Assembly: GCA_900468805.1 (NCBI GenBank)
Contig: UEIF01000041.1
Span: 1 to 64,000, forward strand
Source: Hyphomicrobiales bacterium
GTDB taxonomy: Bacteria; Pseudomonadota; Alphaproteobacteria; Rhizobiales; Rhizobiaceae
Direction of reading: 5' to 3'
Length of the DNA: 64,000 nucleotides
The translations under genes and the position numbers were made by a program. Positions 43,083 through 50,325 of this stretch are shown here, piece after piece. The number at the start of each line of letters is the position of its first letter. Position 1 is the stretch's first letter. The notes beneath the pieces are model-generated. The model searched no databases. It saw only the letters and a program-made list of their open reading frames with translations, and was not told the origin of the DNA.

Positions 43083-44570
43083 ATGCTGAAAGCGACTGAT
43101 GAGGAGATCGAGAACGTCCGGGAATACTTTGAATGGCAGGCACCGGACCTTGAGGTGACCTTCATGCAAAAGGTCTACTCGGAGACCGTCCTTAACACCC
43201 GCCATGACGTGTGGGACATACACACGAACAAGGATCGCTGGTGGGTCATCACGGGTGGCACAAACCTGTATTCTCAGGAGCAGTTCCCGAATATGGATCT
43301 CGCTCTGACGTTCCACATAGGTCTTATGCTTCGGATTCCGCGAACGGAAGAGCAGCGGGCGGACGATATCCGAATCCTTCCGTTCGGTCCCGTATTCGAA
43401 AAGATGGAGGAAGCCGGCACCGCCGTAACGCAGGCGCACAGGCTCTCGGACTATCAGGCTGTCGGCGTCCGTTGTCGTGAGGCGCTGCTTGAACTAATCG
43501 CCGCTGCACAGGACGCAGCAGTGTGGAAGATGGACGCTCCGCCGCAGCGCGCCAACTTCCGCGCGTGGACAGAAATCATCTGCAACGATCTCCTCCCCAG
43601 CGACACCAACAAGGAGCGTCGTAGTGCACTCAAGGGGGCGCTTGAGTCCGCTTGGACCTTTTCCAACTGGCTGACGCATTCAAAGTCGGCGACTTGGATT
43701 GATGCCGACATGGCATCGTCCTTGATGCAGCATGCCATAGGGATGGCAACCTCATTGATACTTCGCGAGCTACGGGGAGTGCCAGAGGAATGCCCGAAAT
43801 GCGGCTCGCCGCATCTCGAACCTCAACAGGGCGAGAATACTGCCGCACCCGGCGTGCTCTGGGAACGGCCATGCTGCGCAGACTGCGGATGGGTTGGACG
43901 AGCCGTTCCGATTGTCGACTTCGAGGATGGCCAAGCCATCATAACTCGGGAGGGCGAAGAATCTCACGATTGTAGCATCATGACGGTTCCCCTACGCTCG
44001 GTTCTCAGGCCGGGCGATGCCTCGATTGAGCCCTTGAAGGACACAGAGACTGGCCCCCCCGAACACGTCGTTTACTTTGCCTATGGGTCGAACATGTCCA
44101 CTGCCCGGCTGCGTGAGCGCATGCCGAGTTGCAAGCCCCTTGGCACCGCGACCTTGCCAGGCCATGCGCTTCGTTTTCATAAGCGTAGCGTCGACAAGTC
44201 AGGGAAGTGCAACGCGTTTGCCACTGACGGTGGGGATAGCGTGATCGGGGTCCTTTTCAGCTTCGATCCTGGAGAGCGTGCCGTGCTGGATAAAGCCGAG
44301 GGTGTCGGCAGCGGCTACGAGCACGCGAACGTCACGGTGATCAACGACAAAGGTCGCAGGCGAAAGGTTCTTACCTACCTCGCCGTCCCAGGCTACATCG
44401 ACGAGAGTCTTAGACCATATGGGTGGTACAAGGACTTCGTCTTAGCAGGGGCTAGAGAGCATGGGTTGCCGGAGGAGTATGTCGCGGAATGCATCCTCTC
44501 CGTCGAGGCGATCGACGATCCCGACGAGATGCGGGACAGGAAGCAGCGGGCCACACTTGGAAGCAAGTGA
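43083..44570 (+). CDS. Fusion of unknown helical domain, zinc ribbon and gamma-glutamylcyclotransferase
   Basis: Protein of 495 residues in the R-M block. Residues 1-230 are an unknown, mostly helical domain with the polar motif SNWLTHSKSATWIDADMASS near 200-220. A zinc ribbon follows (CPKCG at about 236 and CADCGW near 264). The C-terminal 165 residues are a gamma-glutamylcyclotransferase (AIG2-like) domain: VVYFAYGSNMSTARLRERMP, then FKRSVDKSG-like core and KAEGVGSGYEH with the catalytic Glu near 404. Such enzymes cut gamma-glutamyl bonds. It lies 36 bases after the nuclease. A defence role is inferred from position only. Confidence 0.75.
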   Translation: MLKATDEEIENVREYFEWQAPDLEVTFMQKVYSETVLNTRHDVWDIHTNKDRWWVITGGTNLYSQEQFPNMDLALTFHIGLMLRIPRTEEQRADDIRILPFGPVFEKMEEAGTAVTQAHRLSDYQAVGVRCREALLELIAAAQDAAVWKMDAPPQRANFRAWTEIICNDLLPSDTNKERRSALKGALESAWTFSNWLTHSKSATWIDADMASSLMQHAIGMATSLILRELRGVPEECPKCGSPHLEPQQGENTAAPGVLWERPCCADCGWVGRAVPIVDFEDGQAIITREGEESHDCSIMTVPLRSVLRPGDASIEPLKDTETGPPEHVVYFAYGSNMSTARLRERMPSCKPLGTATLPGHALRFHKRSVDKSGKCNAFATDGGDSVIGVLFSFDPGERAVLDKAEGVGSGYEHANVTVINDKGRRRKVLTYLAVPGYIDESLRPYGWYKDFVLAGAREHGLPEEYVAECILSVEAIDDPDEMRDRKQRATLGSK

Positions 44571-44641
44571 GCTGTTTTGTCACTCACGCTGCCGATGCCC
44601 CCATGTTGCTCTCACGCCGTTTACAAGGTCGTCGCATCTAA

Positions 44642-44679
44642 TTGTTGACAACCCCACAAACTACCCCCACGTTGTTGAC
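44642..44679 (+). repeat. Candidate integrase arm sites and TTGTTGAC repeats, attR side
   Basis: ACCCCAC (44651-44657) and ACCCCCAC (44663-44670) repeat the 13-base step of the attL side. TTGTTGAC occurs at 44642 and 44672, 30 bases apart. Confidence 0.5.
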
Positions 44680-44733
44680 GCAACATCGGGCAATAGACTG
44701 AAAGTAAACGGGTTTTAGGAACGAGCGTCCGGC

Positions 44734-44750
44734 TCCAGGTTCCCCAGCCA
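44734..44750 (+). repeat. attR core (17-bp direct repeat)
   Basis: TCCAGGTTCCCCAGCCA, identical to 29065-29081. It marks the right end of the element. The 264 bases that follow up to the next gene hold no other feature I can support. Confidence 0.9.
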
Positions 44751-45014
44751 AATTCTCCCTAAATGCCCTTAATTCCTTGATTTTCCAGCCGGGCCGGATA
44801 TCGTTTTGGCGTCATTGCCGACCTGTTGCCCGGAATTGTAGCCACAGGCTGTGGAAAGGCTCAGATGCCGAAGAATTCCTTCGTTTCCTGCGATCATCAT
44901 CGCCGATCCAGGGAGCTGCACAGTGAAATGAACATGGCTTTGACCCGCCGCAGTAGCAAAACCTCAACCTTCCGCCAGTAGAATCGCCCTGACTCCCTGG
45001 AGACGGTTCGAGCC

Positions 45015-45557
45015 ATGAAAACCTTTTCTGTCCTGTTGCTGACGGCACTTCTCATTCCGGCCACCGCCCGGAGCGAGACGGAATGGATGGGCGATGCGCG
45101 GCAGTGGTCGGTCGGGTTCGTTGGTGAGAAGCCCTCCTATTGCCGGCTGGTCTGGAACAATGAACTCGGCAAGACGGTCGAATTCCGCCAGAGCCTCGAC
45201 AGCGTCATGTGGCTCGTTTCGAAGGATGGCTGGGATATTCCGGAGGGCACCACAACCAAGGTGACACTTGTCGGGTATTCCGGCACCAAGGCCGTAGCGG
45301 CCGAATTCTTCGACAGCAAGACGCTTCGCGTCCTGCCTGCGGATGAGAAGACGGGCGTTGCGCGGATCAAGAAGATGCTCAAGAATTCCTTTATCGGCAC
45401 GCCGGATATGGAGCTGGATTTTGCCGGAAATGAAGAGAAATGGGTGGTGCCCCTCTCGCGGCTCCAGCAGATGTATACGACCTACGTCAATTGCTTGAAC
45501 CGCCTCGTCCCCGCCAATCAGGCCAGCCAGGTTTCCGACAAGACCCAACCGTTCTGA
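45015..45557 (+). CDS. Periplasmic protein of unknown function
   Basis: Protein of 180 residues with a Sec signal peptide (MKTFSVLLLTALLIPATARS, cleaved near TARSE). The mature protein has two cysteines (SYCRLVW and YVNCLNRL) that could form a disulfide, and a beta-rich middle. It is the first chromosomal gene right of the element. GGAGAC lies about 15 bases before the ATG. Just after its stop the arms TGAAGCGTG (45555-45563) and CACGCTTCA (45588-45596) form a hairpin that may terminate it. Family not recognised. Confidence 0.75.
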   Translation: MKTFSVLLLTALLIPATARSETEWMGDARQWSVGFVGEKPSYCRLVWNNELGKTVEFRQSLDSVMWLVSKDGWDIPEGTTTKVTLVGYSGTKAVAAEFFDSKTLRVLPADEKTGVARIKKMLKNSFIGTPDMELDFAGNEEKWVVPLSRLQQMYTTYVNCLNRLVPANQASQVSDKTQPF

Positions 45558-45608
45558 AGCGTGTTGCAATTTTTCAGATTTGCGCGCCACGCTTCAAGTT
45601 TGTTTGAG

Positions 45609-45653
45609 GCAGGTCGTTATTGGAAAACCGCTGAACACTTTTGCGCGACATGC
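45609..45653 (+). repeat. Dispersed hairpin repeat, short variant
   Basis: GCAGGTCG (45609-45616) pairs with CGACATGC (45646-45653) around AAAACCGCTGAACACTTTTGC, the core block shared with the copies at 47930, 52177 and 61394. The outer arms differ, suggesting a second subfamily of the same repeat. Confidence 0.6.
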
Positions 45654-45797
45654 TTTCGGCGTTCGCATTCTGCGTCGCCACGTCGCAGCAGCGCGCCACA
45701 AATTTGGCCCGCGCCACAATGATCATCCTGGTCGTGCCCGCTGCACTTCATTCGCGCGGGCAATCGGATGGTGATCTTCCCGTTTCAGGAGGCCATT

Positions 45798-46448
45798 GTG
45801 CAGAGGCTTCGTATCGCATTTCTCATAAGCGCCGTGGCAGTCGCAGCAGCCGAGCTTGCCGGCCCGGCTTCGGCTGAGGATGTCGCCCACAAATCAACCG
45901 ATACCCATGTGCTCGTCGTGCGACTGCCGGATGGTTCGCTTGAGCGCATTCGTTACGCAGGTGACCGACCGCCGCAAGTCCGGTTCGACAGTCAGCCGGA
46001 TTCGGGCTTTTTCGATCCGTTCTGGCCTTCCGCTCCCTTTGCCGATCTAGACCGCATATCCGCAGCGATGGACCGCGAAGCTGCTGCGATGATGCAACAG
46101 GCCGACAGTATGATGCTGGCATCTCCGGGAAATCTGACTGATGTCGGCCTCAACAGGCTGCCGGCCGGCATGCAGGGCTATTCGATGGTTTCGACCATGT
46201 CCGGCAACGGTGTCTGCACCCGCAGTGTCCGTTACTTCAACAGCGCTGACAGCAAGCCGCAAGTCGAGAGCAGCACGTCGGGGAATTGCTCACCCGGCAA
46301 GTCGGCGGGCGCGCCGTTGCCCGCCAAGGCGCCGCGGCCGGCCCTGAAGCCGAAAACCTCTGGTGTCATCAAGGTCAACGCCCGGCCGCCGGTAACAGAT
46401 GGCAGCGTATCACAGGCAAATCTTCGGCTTGCGAGCGCGGTGAACTGA
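45798..46448 (+). CDS. Secreted protein of unknown function
   Basis: Protein of 216 residues starting at GTG (VQRLRIAFLISAVAVAAAEL) after a strong AGGAGGCC site; this start gives a Sec signal peptide cleaved near PASAED. The mature chain is hydrophilic, with a methionine-rich middle (AAAMMQQADSMMLASPG) and a Pro/Lys-rich tail (LPAKAPRPALKPKTSG) that looks disordered. Two cysteines (GVCTRS, GNCSPG) may pair. Not recognised. It converges on the anti-sigma gene, whose stop is 31 bases after its own. Confidence 0.7.
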   Translation: MQRLRIAFLISAVAVAAAELAGPASAEDVAHKSTDTHVLVVRLPDGSLERIRYAGDRPPQVRFDSQPDSGFFDPFWPSAPFADLDRISAAMDREAAAMMQQADSMMLASPGNLTDVGLNRLPAGMQGYSMVSTMSGNGVCTRSVRYFNSADSKPQVESSTSGNCSPGKSAGAPLPAKAPRPALKPKTSGVIKVNARPPVTDGSVSQANLRLASAVN

Positions 46449-46479
46449 TGGATTACGGTCCAGTATCGTCACTTGCGCG

Positions 46480-47274
46480 TCAGACGGAAATCTTGCTCCG
46501 CACCGCGTCAGCGATCTCGGTCATGCGGTCGACCGGGGCGTGACCAATCAGCATGAAGGCGTGGGCAGCGTTCGCCCAGTAGACGACATTCATGCCCTTG
46601 CGGCCTTCGATATCGGGGGCCTTGGGGCCGCCGTCGGAGGCGACGATGCAGAGCGCCATGGGACCGGTCTCGGGATCCAGATAGGCGATCTGGGCGAGCG
46701 GCTTGCCATCATATTGCAGGATCTGGGCGCGCTTGAAATCTATATCAGGCAGAGCAACCTGCTCTGGAGAAAGCTGCAGGCCGAGGTTGCCATCCAGACT
46801 GGCGAGTTGTGCTGCCTGTACGTCTCTGGGCGGGACCGGACCGGCGAGCGTCTCCGGCGTATAGAGCGAGATATATTCGGCGACGACGGCGCGCCATTCG
46901 CTGTTTTCGTCCTTGCCCGAGAGCCCAGTGCCGAGACCGATCACGGCGCGGTCGACGGCGATGCCGGCCACGACCGAAGCAGCAAGTGCGCCGAGAAAGC
47001 CTCGACGGCTGACGAAGGCAGCCGGCCTTGCAGACCGGGCGGCAGGAATGGCCGATAGCATGGATTCGAGCTTTGCCTGCGGAGCGGCATCGAGTAGCGG
47101 CGCAAAGGCTTGCTTGTAAGGCAGGCTTGCACGCGCCAGGAATTCCAGCCGTTCGGCGACAGCTTCGTCGGCCTCGATCAGCGCTTCGATGCGGGCAGCC
47201 TCTTCGGCGCCGAGTTCACCATCGATGAAGGCGGTCAGTTCCTCGTCGGAGGGCATTCTGTGCTTCGTGCTCAT
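46480..47274 (-). CDS. Anti-sigma factor (transmembrane)
   Basis: Protein of 264 residues beginning MSTKHRMPSDEELTAFIDGE, an anti-sigma zinc-finger-like N-terminus without obvious zinc ligands. A single hydrophobic segment (RRGFLGALAASVVAGIAVDR, about residues 90-109) would anchor it in the membrane, with the N-terminal sigma-binding part in the cytoplasm and the rest in the periplasm. It overlaps the upstream ECF sigma gene by ATGA, the usual coupled arrangement. The signal sensed is unknown. Confidence 0.83.
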   Translation of the reverse strand: MSTKHRMPSDEELTAFIDGELGAEEAARIEALIEADEAVAERLEFLARASLPYKQAFAPLLDAAPQAKLESMLSAIPAARSARPAAFVSRRGFLGALAASVVAGIAVDRAVIGLGTGLSGKDENSEWRAVVAEYISLYTPETLAGPVPPRDVQAAQLASLDGNLGLQLSPEQVALPDIDFKRAQILQYDGKPLAQIAYLDPETGPMALCIVASDGGPKAPDIEGRKGMNVVYWANAAHAFMLIGHAPVDRMTEIADAVRSKISV

Positions 47275-47876
47275 TCAAATCCCCCTGCCGATACAGTCTC
47301 GGAGAGCTTCGCGCGGGCAGCTGCCAGCCGGCTCATCACGGTGCCGATCGGAACATCCAGTATGGCGGCGACCTCGCGATAGGAAAGCCCTTCTACATAG
47401 GCGAGGAAAACCGCCGATCGCTGCGCCTCCGGCAGCGCGTTCACCTGTTTCAAAACCTGGTTCGCCATAACATGCGTTTCGGTGTCGCGGGCGCCATCTG
47501 ATATCAGCGTCTCGTCGGCATCGACGAAGCCCTGCCCCTGACGAACGCGGCGGGCACGGATCTCATTCAGCCAGATCGAATGCAGGATCGAAAACAGCCA
47601 GCGGTCGAGCCGCGTGCCTGCCACGAACTGATCGACCCGCTCCAGCGCACGAACGCAGGTCGCCTGCACGAGATCATCGGCGACATCGCGCTGATGCGAA
47701 AGGACGAGGCCATAGCGCCACAGACGGGCAAGATTTTCCGTCAGGCCACTCCTGATATCCACTTCGCTCGCGATGGCCGCCTCCGCGCGTGTTGGCTGTC
47801 TCGGAACCGTCGGCCGGGCCGGCGATTCCGTTCTGGCGCGACTATAGGCAGGAAATGTGGTGTGTGCGACCGACAT
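47271..47876 (-). CDS. ECF-type RNA polymerase sigma factor
   Basis: Extracytoplasmic-function sigma factor of 201 residues. Region 2 covers residues 55-100 (HQRDVADDLVQATCVRALER) and region 4 the C-terminus (ALPEAQRSAVFLAYVEGLSY, REVAAILDVPIGTVMSRLAA). The ATG at 47876 (MSVAHTTFPAYS) was chosen because the codons upstream fall into a dispersed repeat. The first 45 residues are an extension rich in Pro, Arg and Thr. It is followed by its anti-sigma factor with a 4-base overlap. Target promoters were not identified. Confidence 0.88.
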   Translation of the reverse strand: MSVAHTTFPAYSRARTESPARPTVPRQPTRAEAAIASEVDIRSGLTENLARLWRYGLVLSHQRDVADDLVQATCVRALERVDQFVAGTRLDRWLFSILHSIWLNEIRARRVRQGQGFVDADETLISDGARDTETHVMANQVLKQVNALPEAQRSAVFLAYVEGLSYREVAAILDVPIGTVMSRLAAARAKLSETVSAGGFE

Positions 47877-47929
47877 CCGGAAATACCCTTCAATCAACCT
47901 TGTCTTTCTCCTGCCCCGCGCAAGCGTGC

Positions 47930-47992
47930 AGCTTTGTTCCACGCAATTCCGGACGCAAAACCGCTGCACGCTTTTGCTGGCATTGCTTTAGA
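47930..47992 (+). repeat. Dispersed intergenic hairpin repeat (RIME-like), copy 2
   Basis: Contains CACGCAATTCCGGACGCAAA, then ACCGCTGCACGC, TTTTGCTGGCATTGC and TTTAG. Outer arms GCAATTCC/GGCATTGC and inner GCAAAA/TTTTGC pair. Its right edge supplies the stop codon of the gene at 47988. Confidence 0.75.
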
Positions 47993-48524
47993 TCTTCGAC
48001 GGATCGATGATCGCGGCGTTAAGGTCCTGATATTCCTCGCAACCGGTGCCACAGATCGCCTTGATCGTCGTCAGCTGCTCCTTGGCGAGATCGAGCTGGC
48101 CCTTGATGACATAGGCTTCGCCGAGATATTCGCGAACCTTGGCATATTGCGGATCGAGCTTCACCGACTGCAGATAGTAGGAGATGCCCTCATCCGTGCG
48201 GCCGAGCTTGCGGGTGGCGTAACCGCGATAGTTCAGCACTTCAGCGGTGTTCTGATCCTTGACGGTGTCGAGCATGGCGAGCGCTTCTTCATAGCGACCG
48301 GCCTTGGCGAGCGAATAGGCATAATCGGTACGGTTTTCGTCCGTCACGTTAGAGCTCTGCTGCTTGACGCACTTCTTGGTCTTCTGGTCGTAGATCTCGC
48401 CCTTCTTGCAGACCGGCATGGTGCTGCTATCGTTGCCGATTGCGAAGACGGGGCCGGAGAAGACGGAAGCGGCAATGCAGCTGCCGAATACGAGGGAAGC
48501 GATGCGGACAGTCTTGATCGTCAT
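47988..48524 (-). CDS. Periplasmic tetratricopeptide-repeat protein
   Basis: Protein of 178 residues with a signal peptide (MTIKTVRIASLVFGSCIAAS, cleaved near VFAIG) and a short linker with two cysteines (PVCKKG, KKCVKQ). The rest carries about three TPR-like helix pairs, for example YAYSLAKAGRYEEALAMLD, then YRGYATRKLGRTDEGISYYL and LGEAYVIKGQLDLAKEQLTT. TPRs bind partner proteins. GAGGAG lies 9 bases before the ATG. Its stop codon falls inside the dispersed repeat at 47930. Function unknown. Confidence 0.78.
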   Translation of the reverse strand: MTIKTVRIASLVFGSCIAASVFSGPVFAIGNDSSTMPVCKKGEIYDQKTKKCVKQQSSNVTDENRTDYAYSLAKAGRYEEALAMLDTVKDQNTAEVLNYRGYATRKLGRTDEGISYYLQSVKLDPQYAKVREYLGEAYVIKGQLDLAKEQLTTIKAICGTGCEEYQDLNAAIIDPSKI

Positions 48525-48696
48525 GGGATAACTCCTCAAAAAATGACGTTGCGAGGAGTGAACACCGCTGCTGGCAGCTTTATTCGACAGGCTTTCGCAT
48601 TTTTCGATCACTGCTTCGTGAAGAATAGCGTACCGAATAAACCCTCGCGCCCGCGTGTTTTCCACTCGTTCCGCCGGGAACGACAAGGAGCATACC

Positions 48697-49749
48697 GTGA
48701 CTCAATCCGTCAGACTTTTAAGTCTCGCCACTGCAGTGCCTGACCATATCATCACCCAGAGCCAAGCCGCCGCGGCATCCGCGCGCCTCTTTGGGGATCG
48801 CTTCAAGGAATTCCGCCACCTCGCACGCGTCTTCGACAATGCCGGTATCGGAAAGCGGCATGCCGCCCGTCCCCTCTCCTGGTTTGAAGAGACGCATGGC
48901 TGGCAGGACAGAATGGAGGCCTATGAGGAGGTCGCCGGTTCGCTGTTCGTCGCGACGGCAACGCGCGCACTCGGTCAGGCGGGGCTGACGGCCGATCAGG
49001 TCGATTGCGTGGTAACGGTTTCCTCCACCGGCATCACCACGCCAAGCCTCGATGCGCGGCTTGCCGGCCCGCTCGGCTTTCGCGCGGATATCGAGCGTGT
49101 ACCCGTCTTTGGGCTTGGCTGCGCTGCCGGCGTTTCCGGCTTTGGCATCGCTTCGCGCCTGGCGCGCAGCCGCCCGGGCGCCGTCGTGCTCTTCGTCGCC
49201 ATAGAGCTTTGTACGCTGGCCTTCCGTCTGGATGAGCTGACGAAACCGAACATCATCGCCACCGCCCTCTTCGGTGACGGGGCTGCAGCCTGCGTGCTAC
49301 GATCAGGCCAAGGCGGCATGGCAGAAGTGGAATCGGCAGGCGATCACCTGTTTCCCGATACGCTCGACATCATGGGCTGGAAGATCGACGATACCGGGCT
49401 CGGAATCCTGCTGGCGCAGGGACTACCGCCCTTTGCGGAAAAGGAGCTCGGCCCGGCGATCGACGGCATCCTGGCGCGCAGCGGCCTCAAGCGCGGCGAT
49501 ATCGACCGTTTCATCTGTCATCCCGGCGGCACGAAAGTGGTGGCGGCGATGGAGAGCACGCTTTCGATGGGGCCAGACACGCTCGACATCGAGCGGTCGG
49601 TGCTTGCAGACTACGGCAATATGTCCTCGCCGACCGTGCTCTTCGTTCTGCAGCGCGCTATCAGCAGAGGTCTGCCGGACCGGGCGGCGATGATCGCCAT
49701 GGGGCCGGGCTTTACGGCAAGCTGCGTGACCTTGCGGAGGGTCGCATGA
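48697..49749 (+). CDS. Type III polyketide synthase
   Basis: Chalcone-synthase-like enzyme of 350 residues that condenses malonyl-CoA units on an acyl starter. The catalytic triad is visible: Cys in VFGLGCAAGVSGFG near 142, His in RFICHPGGTKVV near 273 and Asn in DYGNMSSPTVLF near 307. The GTG at 48697 follows AAGGAG and gives the usual N-terminus. It overlaps the next gene by ATGA. Pairing with an isoprenylcysteine-methyltransferase-like gene suggests alkylresorcinol or alkylpyrone products that are then methylated, as in Streptomyces srsAB. The product is not predictable from sequence. Confidence 0.88.
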   Translation: MTQSVRLLSLATAVPDHIITQSQAAAASARLFGDRFKEFRHLARVFDNAGIGKRHAARPLSWFEETHGWQDRMEAYEEVAGSLFVATATRALGQAGLTADQVDCVVTVSSTGITTPSLDARLAGPLGFRADIERVPVFGLGCAAGVSGFGIASRLARSRPGAVVLFVAIELCTLAFRLDELTKPNIIATALFGDGAAACVLRSGQGGMAEVESAGDHLFPDTLDIMGWKIDDTGLGILLAQGLPPFAEKELGPAIDGILARSGLKRGDIDRFICHPGGTKVVAAMESTLSMGPDTLDIERSVLADYGNMSSPTVLFVLQRAISRGLPDRAAMIAMGPGFTASCVTLRRVA

Positions 49750-50249
49750 TGTGGCCTTCCATCACATTGCTGGCCTTCGTGACCGCCCAGCGGCTTTCGG
49801 AACTGGTTATCGCGCGCCGCAACACGATGGCGCTCTTTGCAAAGGGGGGGCGCGAGATCGCGCCCGATCATTACCCCTACATGGTGGCGCTCCACACGGG
49901 CTGGCTCGCCGGGCTGTGGATGCTGGCAACGGGACAGCCAGTTCAGCTCTTCTGGTTCGGCCTTTTCATGCTGTTGCAGGTGCTGCGGCTGTGGGTTCTG
50001 ACCACACTTGGGGAGCGCTGGACGACGCGTATCATCATCCTGCCTGGTGCGCCGCTCGTCGAAGGCGGCCCCTACCGCTTTTTCAAACATCCGAACTACA
50101 TGATCGTGACAGGTGAGATCGCCGCCCTGCCGCTTGCCTTCGGCATGCCGCTTTATGCGCTCGTCTTTTCTCTCCTCAATGCCGCCGTCCTGACTGTTCG
50201 CATCAGGGCCGAAAATGCCGCACTTAAAAGCGCAATGATTTTGAAATGA
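49746..50249 (+). CDS. Isoprenylcysteine carboxyl methyltransferase-like membrane protein
   Basis: Integral membrane methyltransferase of 167 residues with four to five hydrophobic helices. The ICMT pattern is at the C-terminal half: GERWTTRIIILPGAPLVEGG, PYRFFKHPNYMIVTGEIAAL. It overlaps the type III polyketide synthase gene by 4 bases, which strongly suggests that it methylates the phenolic or pyrone product of that enzyme, as in known two-gene systems. A sequence-level confirmation of the substrate is not possible. Confidence 0.83.
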   Translation: MMWPSITLLAFVTAQRLSELVIARRNTMALFAKGGREIAPDHYPYMVALHTGWLAGLWMLATGQPVQLFWFGLFMLLQVLRLWVLTTLGERWTTRIIILPGAPLVEGGPYRFFKHPNYMIVTGEIAALPLAFGMPLYALVFSLLNAAVLTVRIRAENAALKSAMILK

Positions 50250-50325
50250 AATGCGATTTTTCGTTTGCGCCGCAGCATTGAGATGGGCATTTTAAGGCCT
50301 AAAACATAGCGGAATGCAGGGGAAA

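Larger units (their letters stand above)
29065..44750. mobile_element. Integrative mobilizable element in tRNA-Gln, 15.7 kb
   Basis: Bounded by a 17-bp direct repeat, TCCAGGTTCCCCAGCCA, at the 3' end of tRNA-Gln (29065-29081) and again at 44734-44750. A tyrosine recombinase gene starts 89 bases inside the left end. The element carries a MobV-type relaxase, a ColE2-like replication protein, iteron-like repeats and a restriction-modification block, but no type IV secretion genes, so it should depend on a helper for transfer. Cargo: two cytosine methyltransferases, Vsr, an EcoRII-like nuclease, a gamma-glutamylcyclotransferase fusion and several unknowns. Class IME is inferred from gene content. 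Confidence 0.88.

Noticed and set aside
29065..44750. Integrative conjugative element or prophage
   Set aside because: No type IV secretion, coupling protein, capsid, terminase or lysis genes were found, so a mobilizable element fits better.
46480..47876. ECF target promoter near the sigma operon
   Set aside because: GGAAC-like motifs were sought by eye near neighbouring genes, but none had a convincing -10 partner at the right distance.
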